Made by a program: the position numbers and the translations under genes. Positions 44,529 to 56,640 of a stretch of DNA of 64,000 nucleotides are shown here, piece after piece; within the stretch, counting starts at the first letter, position 1; each line of letters opens with the position of its first letter. Source of the DNA: Nymphaea colorata (taxonomy: Eukaryota > Streptophyta > Magnoliopsida > Nymphaeales > Nymphaeaceae); assembly GCF_008831285.2 (NCBI RefSeq), contig NC_045146.1, positions 7,328,972-7,392,971 on the forward strand, given 5' to 3'. The notes below the pieces were generated by a model. That model searched no databases. It worked only from the letters and a program-made list of their open reading frames with translations, and was not told the origin of the DNA.

Positions 44529-47298
44529 TGCTATCACCCCAAATTTTTCCAAAAAGGGGGGTGTACTTTATTTTCACTCAAATATCAATTATGTCGTTGG
44601 ATTTAATTCATGGGCCTTAAGCCCAATCTTAGACCCAAAACAAATTTGCAACTATTCGATTTGAAATGAATCTTTTCTGAAACCAAACACAAAATTCAAA
44701 TTCAAACCCAACTTTAGACGCAAGATTCAAACCCAAAATCCAATCCTTGGATCCGAATTAGATCCAAACGCCAAGTTTAAATCCAAATCAAAAATTTCAA
44801 ACTCAAATTCTAAAGCCGAAATCAAAACAACAAATTTGGATTTATGAGCACCGTGCACGTGTGCACGAGCCTTCCCATTGTTTTTTGTTTCGTTCTCGCA
44901 CCAAGATGCATTTTTGAGCCTAAATCGCTCGCTATAATGCGTTGACGACCAATTGAACCTAATCAAGATTTAAAACAAACCTAGAGTCACTCAAAACGAA
45001 GTCGGCCCATCTGCTTATAATAACAAACATTTTTTATACACATTTTAAATAAAAAAATAGTTTTATACTAAACAGTCTTTTTATTTTCAAATTTTGAATT
45101 TTGGCACCAAAACTCGCTATAAATATCATCACAATCTTCCCTCTTGAATTCAAATTTTGAATTTCAAAGTTTAAATTTTGAATCCAAAACTCTCTATAAA
45201 TACCCTCACAATCTTCCCTCTTGGGCATGAGTCAACTATGGAGGAACCTCTCATACTTCTTCACTTGAAATTTTTGCTCTTAGCTATCTCTTTCCATTTA
45301 TTTCTTCTTCTCCAACCTTGGGAGAAATCTTCACAAAGCCCAAACTCTTCAAGAAAGCACAAAGGGATATCTTGGAGGGACTTTTTTATCAACTTGGAGC
45401 TTCATCCGAGGTGATCTTAAGATCATCCAAAGGAGAAGGCTCATCTATATTCGAGGTATGTAATCCTTCATTTTTATTCTCATTTCCTCTTGCTACCTCC
45501 TCATGGCCGTGCAAGAAAACTCAAATGATTTCCTATCCATAATCGAGAGCTATGCCTTGAATGCACCGGGAGCATGAGCAAGGTGAAACAAATGCCATTT
45601 CTTCATTTCTTCCTAAAAAATATGCTTGCTATGATGCTTTATTTATTGTTTATGCTTGACATGATGTCCATGTATGATGGATTACTTTGCTTTAATTAAT
45701 GAGCAAATGCACAGTGAAAACGAGTGTTTAGTTTGAGATTTCCTCATTTTTATGTTGATTTTGGAGGTTGAGACTTGTCCAACCCGAAAAAGCCCTTCAC
45801 GAATTTGTACATGTTAATATGCATTTTCATGTCATTCTCACATTTAGTTTATTTCTTAATCACCCGATTAGGGACCCTAATGACCGTTTTCTTACGTTGC
45901 GTTCATTTCATGAATATTTGATTTTCTTCCATACCCAATTGTGAGAGAACTAAATTTTCTTGTGATAAACATGAATTTATGTTCACACATCAAATATTTG
46001 AAATCATATTTTCTAAAAGATTTTTTAAAGCAAATACCCTCTTTAATGCTGCTTTGGAAACTTAGCCTAAGCTCTTGCATGAGTCTAAGTTCCTCTCCGG
46101 CCTACATAAAAGTCGAAGTCGGATAATATTAAATCATCTCTTGATTTCAATTTCATGAAGACATATATGTATATATATATATTATATGTATACATATATA
46201 AGTACTATTCTTTGTTTTTCTCTTTGTGATTTAACATGTTCTTTTCTTTTTGTAAATGAATACATGTATTTGTGTTCCATTTTCTCTTTTTTTCTTTCTC
46301 TTTCTCTTCTCTCTCTCTCTCTCTTTGCTCTCTCTCCTTCTAAAATCTCATTCTCTTTCTCTATTTGATTTAAACTTCTTTTTCACAAGCTTTCGTATAC
46401 GTATACATACTTATATATAAGTATGTTTATGTACACATATCTTTCTCTCTTTTAAGTCCTTTGTTTTGTGGTTTCAAAATCTCCTTCTTCTCTTTTTCTC
46501 TACATTCCTCTTATATTGAAGTTGTTTATCTTTTTCATTCTCTTGAATATTTTTCTTTTAAGATCTTTTTATTTGTCGACTTCACTAAGATCAAAACTCA
46601 AGTAATGACCCAATATTGGATTCATGCTTGATGGTCTACAAACACATTCTATTTTCAAAAACTTTTCTTTCTTCATAAAAATATTATGACAATTATAAAA
46701 ACAAAAATCTTAGATGTATGTGGTGATAAGAAAACTTTTAGATGAATGTCATGGTAGGAATGAATTATTTCATTTTAATCATATAAGATCAATGCATTCA
46801 TACATTGACATTCACTTAACATCACAAATGATTACATACACATCTCTAAAAGAATTTAAGCAAGATGAGATGAAGCTCTAATTAAGTAGTTACCCAATTA
46901 AAGCAATAAAGTTTTAAGAAAATACCAAAGTGATTTCCGAAAGATGATCTTCAAATGTTTCCAAACAATATTTGTAAAGATTTCTCAATTCAAGTTTTTC
47001 TCAAATCAAAATGTTTTACATTCTCAAGTGATTCTTCAAAAACTTTTTCAAAAGTTTGAAACATCAAATGTTCGACATTTTCTCAAACACAACACCACAT
47101 TTAAATAAAAAAGATGTTTAAGCCAAAACAAAATACATCAATGATAAGCACAACCCTTGGATTGATTACCCTCGGTAAAGGCATCATGAACGGTCAATCC
47201 TCATCCCAATGAGTGAGTCCCTTTCTCTTTCATTTTGAAATAAAATCTCATTTTTCTGGAGCTCTCCAAAAACCAATTTTTTTTGGGGGATGCGAACA
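44529..47298 (+). mobile_element. Solo LTR of the Tat/Ogre-like family
   Basis: 2770 bp, collinear with the LTR at 7510-10652. It starts TGCTATCACCCC and ends GGGGGATGCGAACA. It is flanked by GCATG (44524-44528) and ACATG (47299-47303), a one-mismatch candidate for the 5-bp target duplication. No pol, primer site or polypurine sequence adjoins it, so it is a solo LTR, as left by recombination between two LTRs. It lacks about 400 bp that the other copy has near 7930-8380. Frames inside are by-products. Confidence 0.8.
45118..45202 (+). promoter_or_regulatory. Duplicated TATA boxes in the solo LTR
   Basis: TATAAATA occurs at 45118-45125 and again at 45195-45202, each followed by CATCACAATCTTCCCTCTTG- or CCTCACAATCTTCCCTCTTG-type sequence. 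A 77-bp tandem duplication thus repeats the core promoter. The 3' LTR at 8416 has a single box. Confidence 0.7.
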
Positions 47299-47409
47299 AC
47301 ATGGAATAGAAATTCCATTTCCATCAAATAGCCCTTAGATATGTCATGTTTAATTTTTTATGACTTGTTAAAGATGTCATTGAAGGTGCCTTTAGTTGGT
47401 GTTCTTTAA

Positions 47410-47572
47410 GAGGTTGTTTGGGAATGATAACAACATGTTACTGTTTCATGTATCTGCTTCAAAAAGTGGAGTAGATTCATTAAACACTTTTTAAAGTGTC
47501 TTATGAATCTAACTAATTTTTGGATTAAGTGCAAGAGACCATAACATAGTGTTCCTATTCCCAAATGGTCTC
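47410..47572. mobile_element. Tourist-like MITE (PIF/Harbinger type), 163 bp
   Basis: Ends GAGGTTGTTTGGGAAT and ATTCCCAAATGGTCTC form imperfect terminal inverted repeats, flanked by TAA on both sides (47407-47409 and 47573-47575). The size, 3-bp TAA duplication and G-rich termini fit PIF/Harbinger MITEs. There is no coding capacity. Confidence 0.8.
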
Positions 47573-47575
47573 TAA

Positions 47576-48690
47576 GAGGGTGTTTGGTATCAATTACAAA
47601 TCCTTCCAAGAACAATTAGTTCTTGAAAATCTGTGATGCCACCAAACATTCGACAAAAATGGATAAAGGACACAATGTTCTTGTGTCCTTCTGGAACATA
47701 AAAGTGTGTCCATATTTGAAATTACCTCACCCCTATAATGCAGGTGGAAGTTTCTTTCTTTCAAAACCCTCCCTCGCAAAACCTTCTCGCTCGAAACCCT
47801 AGGTGGTTATTTCTTTGCAGTCCCACTCTTTTGTTGTAGGTGATGATTCTTCATTGTGTCGCCCTCCTTCTTCTTCATTCTATGTTCCTTTTCTTATTCT
47901 TCTTCATTTATATCTGTTTTTCTAATGAATAGGGATTGCTTTGTCAAATAGGGATTTCTTTGTTGAAATTATACTAAAATGACATGTTATAAAACTTGAC
48001 TACTTCGAGCTCCAGTATTTTTTCAGTATTACTTATGTACCTTAACTATGTACCTTAACTCGCAAGCTGCTTTTGATTGTTTCTCTAAAGTATCACTTGC
48101 ACAAACTGTATGAACTTCAGGCTGAAAAGTTGAGTACCATTTTGTTAACTGATTACTAATTTGTTGGATGTGCTAATGGCCACTATCTGAACAATATATA
48201 TTCCTAATTCGTTGCTCATCATGTAATCAGCTAAGAATGTTACTACTATGGCTTTATAGTAGTTATGAATTATATGACATCAATATGTATTTTGTAGGAC
48301 AGGAAATGCATTTGGCATGGTGTTTGGACAATGGAAAAATAGAAGGGCCAAATGTTTGTAGATCAGATTTGTTGCAAAACAAACTTGTAAATCATTTTCA
48401 CTTAAAATACTGTTTAAATGCCCTATTTAGGCTGTCATGGATGTTCTAACCATGTTTGTAGGCAATCAAAGGGCCAAAATTAATTTAGACTTGCCTAAGC
48501 AAGTGCTGATTAATGCTAAACCTAAGTCAAGTTTCATGGCTTCAACTTGCATTTAGCTAGCCTATATACTATATGTGGTTGCTGGTGGGGTGGTTGATTA
48601 CATGGTGATCTTCGTCATTTTCAAGTCAAAAACTTTTGTGAAAAAAAAAGTTTCTTTTTTGGTCATCTGACTATTACTATATACATTTAA
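47576..48690 (+). repeat. Dispersed repeat copy B (probable DNA-transposon derivative)
   Basis: Starts GAGGGTGTTTGGTATCA directly after the MITE's right TAA. It is collinear with the reverse complement of 21250-27538: the GTTCTTGTGTCCTTCTGGAA block, the TTCTTCTTCATTC block, the ACTTGACTACTTCGAGCTCC block, one copy of the 336-bp unit (48110-48440), TTAATTTAGACTTGCCTAAG, and GGTTGCTGGTGGGGTGG. The similarity fades near 48690. No opposite terminal repeat was found. Short frames inside are not genes. Confidence 0.6.
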
Positions 48691-50925
48691 TTGTTTGTTT
48701 ATGAATTCTTATACCTATACTTCAGGTGGTTTGTATTTGACAAATTTAATTAATCTTTTAGTTAAGTTATTGTGTTTTTTATAATAAAATGATGTTTTTC
48801 TTTCATCATATGTCCATGAAAATGTGAACTTGGACTAGCATGATGCATACAAGTAGGTTGCACATGATCAAGATCTAGTCTTTGGGGTTAAATGCCTCAA
48901 GACCCTACTAGATTTAGCAGTTTAGGATGTTGCCCTATAGATCCAATTTGATCCAAATCCAGGTTTGATCATGCTCCATAGTCTAATTCAAGTTCATGAT
49001 CCAAATAAGAGTTCAAATATCCAACAATCTAGTTCAAGTTTTGATTGAGATATGTTTTGAGAATTCAAGTGAATTATGATCTAAACATCATCTAGGGTTT
49101 TGGTGATCTAAGTTTCATTAAGATCCAAATGTGCATCTTCTAAGATGCTATATATCACAACTTAAATTCTAAGATCCAAGGTTGATGATCTAGACTGTAT
49201 GAGAACCAAAGTTTGTTAGATCATGATCTAAGGTCCTTGGTTTTCGTAGTTCCAACCATGAGATCCAAGATATGAATTTCTCTTATTCAAATCCATCATG
49301 ATTCAAGCACGTAGTCTTAGATGACCTAGCTTTGGACTCATCCAAGGTAGATATTAGCTTGAACTCAAGGCTTGATGTAGAGGTCTTTAACGTTTGGTCT
49401 CTATAAACACTAAAGTTAGAGTTCAACTGGGAGGCTCGACCTAGGGTTTGAGAGTAGAGTTGGCTCAGTGGTATGGTTCTAAGGTAGGTCCTAGCTAACC
49501 TTGGAATACTCACATGACGAACTATTTCCATGCAAAATTTCTGGACTTTGCATATGACCATTCATTGGAGAAATAAAATTTGCACTCGCCTTTATTTCCC
49601 TTTGGCTGGAATCCAACAAATGAAATATGTCCTGTCGGCATGAGGCCTTTACTAGAGGTAATCAGACTAAGAACTTAGTTTATGGCCTAAAACTAAGTTC
49701 AGATTAGTGTCCCGACCTATTGAAATAAAAGTAAACATGCCCTAGGGTTAGAAAATCTTATGATTTTGAAATCTAGTGGATCATTAGATTTTGGATTGAT
49801 ATAAAAGGATAATATGATTGACGGGCTTAGTTCAATTTCCTGATTATAATATGAAGCATGGAAGACTAATTCAAGCATAGATGAGACTTGGTTTCTAGGG
49901 TGTGAGGACGTGGTCCTAAAAGATATAAAATATGAAATCCAATAATTTTAGGGATCCAAATCCAAGAGTTCAAGATCCAATATCACAATTTGTAATCCAA
50001 AATTGAATTTAGTAGATCTAGATCCAATCAAATCAAAGATCCAGTAGTAAATGATTCTTGATCCAAATTTAAACTAGATTGATCTAGGTCTAGTTTGCTG
50101 GGTAGGGTTTGGAATACGAGTTTAATATCCAAAATCCTCTCAATCCAATCAAGATTCAAGCTCTAAACTGTATATCCAAAGTTCAAGGATTTGATCTGAG
50201 ATCTAATTCTAAGATCAAAATTCATTTGTTTAGGAATCAAGGTTTGATCCAGTATATCTTTATTTCACATGGTTCAGCCTTGGACATTTGGAACAAACCT
50301 ACCTTGGGCTCGGCCAAGGTGAGCCAGAGTTCAAGATTTGAGTGGGTTGAATAGGGTCAGTAAGGTTAGTTTAGGTTCTATGACTTGGAATAGGTCTAGG
50401 TTTATATGTAGTGGGTTCTAGAAGTGGCCTGAGCTAGGTCATAGAAAACTTAAGATAGATTTGGTTCTAAGCTAGGTCTCAACCATGTTTGAACTTAGGT
50501 TTTTACAAAAATATTTTTAAATGAGTTTACATATTTAGAAAATCTGCATTTCAAAACCATGTTCTAAATGCCAGTTCGAGTAGAGCCTAGGTGACTTGAG
50601 CTTTCGCATGCTAGAACTATGTCCCATGACATGCTACTATTCATTCAAGCCAAGCTGCCACATGATCATAGATCTAGGTGCGTAATTAAAAAGGTAATGC
50701 TTATGCATGATCCTAATGTACTATGCTTAAACATGAAAATAAATTATTTGATAGCAAACATTAATTTCTAAAGCAAACATATATAACTTAACATTTGAAA
50801 CATTAAAACGAACAAGAGTGAGTTAGTAGCGGGTTACGTGCTCCCGTGTCCCTATTCTAGGAAACAGTTAAAATAAATCTATCTAAAAAGCATGAAATAG
50901 CTAAACTACAACATACTTAATGAAA
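48691..50925. other. Repeat-like non-coding DNA rich in GATCCAA words
   Basis: Dense in GATCCAA, AGATCCAAG and TCTAGGTT words with no open frame of interest. The texture resembles non-coding parts or LTRs of long retrotransposons. I cannot define ends. Confidence 0.4.
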
Positions 50926-51160
50926 ATTAAACTGACCTATGCACTAAAACAAAAATGAAGGTACCTAAGCATTAAAATAAAAATAAGTTAAACTAAGCAT
51001 TAAAATGAAAATAAACTAAACTAAGCATGCAAAACAAAAATAAACTAACCTAAACATGCTAAGTAGAAAAAGAAAAATCTAAAACATGTTTACTAAGAAA
51101 AATAAAAAAAAAAAGAACTAAAATGCATAAAACAAAGAAAAGAAGAGGGAGAAAGAAATT
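50926..51160. repeat. A-rich minisatellite, period about 28 bp
   Basis: TAAGCATTAAAATAAAAATA is followed by variants TAAGCATTAAAATGAAAATA and TAAGCATGCAAAACAAAAAT, each ending in an AACTAAAC-like phrase. Four to five units are discernible, passing into an A-rich stretch. A less regular reverse-complement version lies near 61700-61880. Confidence 0.65.
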
Positions 51161-52600
51161 TATTTGACCTACGTTTGCTCATAGGTTGTCCCACGGCCTC
51201 AGCTGAGTCTTTCTGGCCTTAGTCAATTGGCTTGATAAGTGACTCCAATTAAGCCTAGCCTTACACCTTTAAAAGGTTTTCTTTCTCTTCTTGATCTTTT
51301 CCAAGAATTTAAACATAATTACTCAAAGGAGATGGGTGTATCTAAACTCTTTAGAGGGTTAGGGGAGAGAAAATCCTTTCCCCATCCATTGATACATGAC
51401 TAAACTTTTTTGGGGGTGGAGCTTACTCTCTCAAGTAAATCATAGGTTAAAATATAAAAACGTTATGTTATACAAGTTCTTGGAACAGAAAAATGTTTGT
51501 ATCAGAGTCATACAAACACCAATCTTGATTCTATCTAAATAAAAATTACTCAGTTCAGAGGTTTGCATGACTCTTGAGTGACTGTTCAAATTGACATTTG
51601 AGATAATGGACAAAATCAAGCATGACTTTTTTCTCACATATGCATATTTACGCACTTGGAGTTTGGATTGCAATACAGTTCCAAGATAATGTTCATGACC
51701 CAAATCTAGAGAAAATAATAGAAAATCATAGACAAGGAACTAAGCTTTAGAACAATATATGAAGCTAGAGAAAGTTCTAGAAATGGATCTTCAATGTGAA
51801 GGAGATTTGAATTAGAATTCCATATAAGAGATTTAGATGACAATAATTCATGGTATAGAAATGTCGATGTGGATATTATAATTGATTATCCAAATATTAT
51901 CAATTTAGGTACATGTGATAGATAACCTAAGTGTAGAATGATATTATTGAAGACAAAATGACTATTTTACCCTTGGGCATTAGTAAGAGATTTAGAATAA
52001 ATGTTTATTTTGCCCTTGAAAATGTTGATAATTTGTTATGTGTTTGAAATTAGAAAAAGTTTTCAAATTGGAGCTCTGAAGATATGAAAATGATAGGCTT
52101 GATGAACTTAGGTACGTGTGACATATAATCCAAAGCTCTGGTGGAAAATGTCAATTGAAAGAAATGATTATTTTTACCTTTGTGGTGTGATCTTGGACTA
52201 TGTCATGCTCAATTCATGAATTTGGCTTGGGCTAAGGCTCTAGAAATCAAAGAAAGTCATAAATAAAGGTATATGTGGCATATGTCCTATTTTTATGTAG
52301 AAGAATATGACTCAAAAGAAAATTATTGTTTTACCCTTATGTATAATTTTGGAGCTCTAGATGGGTTTTCTCGGTCTGGCTAGACTAGCCAATGGGACTA
52401 CTTCTTAATCGGCTTTAGTTAAAATTTTACTAAAAATTCCTTCTAGATTGTCCTGATGATCATTTTTTTTAATTTAAAACCGTAAATGTTATATTCATAA
52501 AGTTACCTTTGAAATTTTCATTGTTAGGGCTGGGGTGCTTAGAACAACCACATACTGGTAAGGATATATTGAAAATAAGAAATTTTTGATGTGATTTAAC
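51161..52600. other. Non-coding repeat-like DNA
   Basis: No gene. The phrase GATACATGACTAAACTTTT near 51390 recurs near 54580 in similar surroundings, and the A-rich tracts before each also correspond. This suggests two diverged copies of one longer repeat (about 50760-51700 and 54130-55000). Confidence 0.4.
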
Positions 52601-52639
52601 TGAATTGAGCTTGACAGCTATTTACAGAGAGTAGCAAGC

Positions 52640-53270
52640 CCTACAAATGAGTTCTGGAAATTTTGAAAATGAATTGAACTCAAACCAAACTATGAAAATA
52701 TAGATTTTTATATGATAAACATATGATCTTAATGCATTTCAGTTTATTCCATAAGGTTGAGCTCAAATTCAGCTCAAATACTTGAAAACTTGAAAGAGAG
52801 TGAGCTTTGAGACATCCAAAACTAAAACGAATTTGAACCAAACTACGAGAAGATACATTTATACATGATAAAGAAGATTTCAGCTTGGTTTAAGCTCACT
52901 TAATAAGTTGAGCTAAATTTCAACCCAAACACCTGAAAACAAGAGAGAGAATGAACTTTGAGACCTTTAAAACTGAATTGAACTCAAATGAAGATGAATG
53001 AACTCAAACTAAGGGAAGATGGATTTATATATGATAAACATGGTCCCAGCATCGTTTCAGCTCATTCCATCATGTGGAGCTCAAGTTTAGCTCAAACCCT
53101 TGAAAATATGAGAGTGAGTGAGCTTCAAGACCTTAGAACTTGAATTGAACACAAGCTAGGATGGATGAACTCAAACTAAACTAAGGGAACATGATCCCAA
53201 CTCAGTTTCAGCTCACTCTATCAGGTTGAGCTCAAATTCAGACCCTTTTAAAATAGGAGATGGAGTAACC
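52640..53270. repeat. Degenerate tandem array, period about 150-170 bp, four units
   Basis: The unit landmark GAGCTCAAATTCAGCTCAAA (or variants) occurs at about 52759, 52910, 53080 and 53228. The phrases TTTATATATGATAAACATG, CAGCTCATTCCAT and GAACTCAAACTAA recur at matching offsets. The units differ by perhaps a quarter of their bases, so the array is old. Confidence 0.75.
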
Positions 53271-55478
53271 TAGTGAAAACATGCGAGTTACTTTAGAACT
53301 GAAACTTGAGCTTAGAAACTCAAAGTAATTAAAGTAAAACTTTCTTTTGACTAAAGTAAACCTATTCTGAACTTGGTTGGACTTACATATATACAATCAA
53401 TTTGAAAATTGTTGTTTTAGGTTCTAATGAGTTTATTTGAGCTAACTTAAGCTAGTCAAAAGATGAGTTCATCTCAACTATTTTTAGAGACTTGTAAAGC
53501 TAAGAATTACCCTATTTGAGTTTGTTCTAAATAACTATCAATGGTTTCTAAGATTTGTTGACATTTTGGAGTACGATGGTTATTTGACATCATGACTAAT
53601 TTTGAGGTGTTTACACTTGTGAGAATTATCCTAATTGCTTAGGTGTTAGGCAATTCTTAGAATTTCTATGTCAAATTCTTGATTTTAGCTAAAAATTATA
53701 GGTTGTGAGGGCAAAATGGTTCTTTTTAGAATGGCGGCAACCTAACAGATCTGGGTCTACGTCCTTGGTTTTGGGATGGCCCCAACTATTGAAATCATGC
53801 TTTGAAACTAATTTGAAATCACATTGTGGATTGAAAAATGGTCATTTTGACCTTCGAGAAATTTGGGGTATCTATAGGGGCACTCTAGGTTTAGACCTTG
53901 ATCACATATGATCCAGGGTTTTTGACCAACTTTAAAAGAGAACTTATATGTGCGGCCATTTTTTGGGAGACTATGATTTATAAAGTGTGTCCATACGAAG
54001 GCCAAACCAAATTAGGGTTTGTACATCCCCCAACTATTATCAAAAGGCATGGCACTGATCCTATTTGACATGGTTTTGCTTGAACTATGCATGTGGACCA
54101 TAGTGCTTAAGTAAAATTACGTCCATATGCATGCTTAGGTCTATGCATTATCAAAGAAAGAAACTACATGCATGTCGCACAATACAAAACTAAAATAGAA
54201 AAATTGAAATAGATAATGAGACAAGGAGAGGGATGCATAAGAAATCAAACGATCTCTAGACACATGAATGTAAAGCAAAAAAGAAACTATCCTCGAACAT
54301 AAAAGGAAATTATTCTGAACATGCTAAAAAAAGGAAAAAATTTACCTAAGACAATGCTACTAAGAAATAAAAAATAAAATGAAGAAAAGAGAGGAAATTA
54401 CTTGAGCCAACTCCCAAAAATAAACTCTGAGAATCGTTAAAATTTAATTTTCTCTTGGAACCAATTTTTTGAGCACTGACTTGGTATTTCTACCAATAGT
54501 TCTTGGAGGCTATGCCTCAAAATGGGAATGAGCTCCACTTTTATAGATGCTTGGAGGGGACAACAAAAAACTGAAGAGGTGATACATGACTAAACTTTTG
54601 TTGAAAATTGTGCCCCCTTTCATGAAATATCATGTGCACATTAAACCTTATGAAAACAAGATCTGCAACTTTATTAAGTATAGAGTTGAATGACACTTTT
54701 AACATTTTGTGTGTGATCTTCATGAAAACAAAGTCTAAGCTTTAGGGTCAACCTACATGGTCCATGACCTCTGTTGATGCATTGGTGGGTGAAATTGAAG
54801 AGGATATTTAGCATAATGACCATACTATATACACCATATAAGACACATAATTTCTTCCAAATCAGAGGTGTCTAGATTCATTGTACCTCGATACTAGATT
54901 GAGATATGATTTTAAGAACTAAATCATGATATGGATCCAGAGAAAGTTGTGTAAAGTAGATTTTAGGTATGATATGTAATATGGATCAAAGATCTAAGTT
55001 TAGAGATCCGAAGTGAAAAGCTGGATCTGAAGAAATAGATATTATAGCTATGAAAGTTGACAAAAAGATCTAGCTTCAAATGCAGAGATAGCATCCCCTA
55101 GTGAGGCTATTCTAGGATAAGTGGGTTCAAAGATAGTGACTTTAGTTCCTAGTGTTCCTAGCCAGATCAAGTTCTAGGTTCAATCTAGGCTCAACTAGAT
55201 GCAGATAGCACTAAGCTTAGATCATATTGGCTCAAGCCATGTTCAACTCCAAGTTCAACCTAGACTTGGCTGGCTGTAGATCTACTTGGTTCAGTTCTAA
55301 GTTCTTAATAATGTAAGATTTATACTATGGACAATTTTGCCCTTGAAACGATAATGGGTTTTATGGTATGTGTGGGTAATTTGACCTAGTTGCTACCATG
55401 AGTCAACTCAAGTTCTAGGTTTATGCCAAGTTTTAGTTTAAATTCTCTTAATTCACCATTTGAAAATCACATTTTCTA
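53271..55478. other. Non-coding repeat-like DNA
   Basis: I see no gene. Short frames at 53705-54005 on both strands have no recognisable features. From about 54130 to 55000 the sequence parallels 50760-51700. Confidence 0.4.
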
Positions 55479-55990
55479 AAATGACTACTGGGCAAATGGC
55501 TCATTCTATGAATAGCATGAAAGGCAATATGGAAAAGCAAGATTTAGGGCGCACTAACTTTATATGAGCTCAAAAATACTATGGTGAAATGTATCAAATC
55601 CTAGATCAATCAAGAAATCACAGCATTCACATCAAACTTTGACTTGATCTAAAAAATAGAGTCATGCACTAAGTGTGATGTCTGGAATGTGAAAACTGTT
55701 AATGAATTTGTAGAATTGCTAGGTTTGTGCCAGGTTTTTCTAAAATGACTGGTAGGTAAATAGATCATTGCATGAATAACATGAAGATTAATATGGAAAA
55801 ACAAGACTTAGGACATGCAAACTCTATATGAGCTAAAAAACACTTTGGTGAAGTGTATCAAAATCCTATATCAATCAAGAAATTGTAGCATTCACCTCGC
55901 ATTTTGAATAGAACTTATCTTAAAAAGTGAGTCATGCACTAAGTGTGATGTCTCGAATGCGACAACTATTAGTGAATTTGCTGAATTGCA
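55479..55990. repeat. Tandem duplication, period 270 bp
   Basis: GTCATGCACTAAGTGTGATG occurs at 55661 and 55931. The sequences upstream (TGAATAGCATGAA or TGAATAACATGAA, TATGAGCT, ATCAATCAAGAAAT) and downstream (TTAATGAATTTG or TTAGTGAATTTG) repeat at the same 270-bp offset. Confidence 0.85.
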
Positions 55991-56640
55991 ATTGAGTTCA
56001 GTCTAGGAAGAATGAACTCAAACTACACTAAAATTATTTAGATTCAGTAGTGAAGAACATGATTCCAGTTTAGTTCAAGCAAATTAGTTTAAATTAAGTT
56101 TCAACTGAGCTCTTACCAAGTAGGTGAGAGAGTGACATAGTATAATCAGACATCTCATTCTAGATCTAAAATCTATATCCTATAACTTGAAGTAACTTTG
56201 GCTTAAGTTAGGTTGCGCTGAGATGATACTAACTTCAGGTCGGTTAGGTCTGAGGATATCTTGATAGTATATAAGTGGCAAGTATTCTAGTTCAATGAGT
56301 TGTCTTGAGTTAGAGTGACTCGTTTGGTCTAAAAACTGGTAGACTAACTCTAACGACTGCAGATGACCTGTAAATTTGAAATTTATCCTAATTGAGCTGC
56401 GCATATGCAATTCGTAGAGTTCCTTAGGTTTTCAAAATTTTAAGAGTGTGTCACTTAACGGGCTGGCAAGCAACCTAGCTAGTTCTAGATTTTGTAGGCT
56501 ATAGGTGTTCAACCTAAGTGTGATAGGTCTACGCCTAGTTCGGGTTTAAAAGCCTTCATGTTCAAAATGCCTTTGAAAATCAATTCAAAAATGAATAGTA
56601 GGGGTAAAATGATAATTTGGTCAAGGTAGATTGAGAAAGT
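55991..56640. other. Non-coding DNA up to the organelle-like segment
   Basis: AT-rich sequence without genes. A composition change at about 56640 marks the start of the next segment. Confidence 0.4.

Noticed and set aside
49440-49500. GGCTCAGTGGTATGGTTCT phrase resembling a tRNA B or A box
   Set aside because: No cloverleaf can be formed around it and no second box lies at the right distance.
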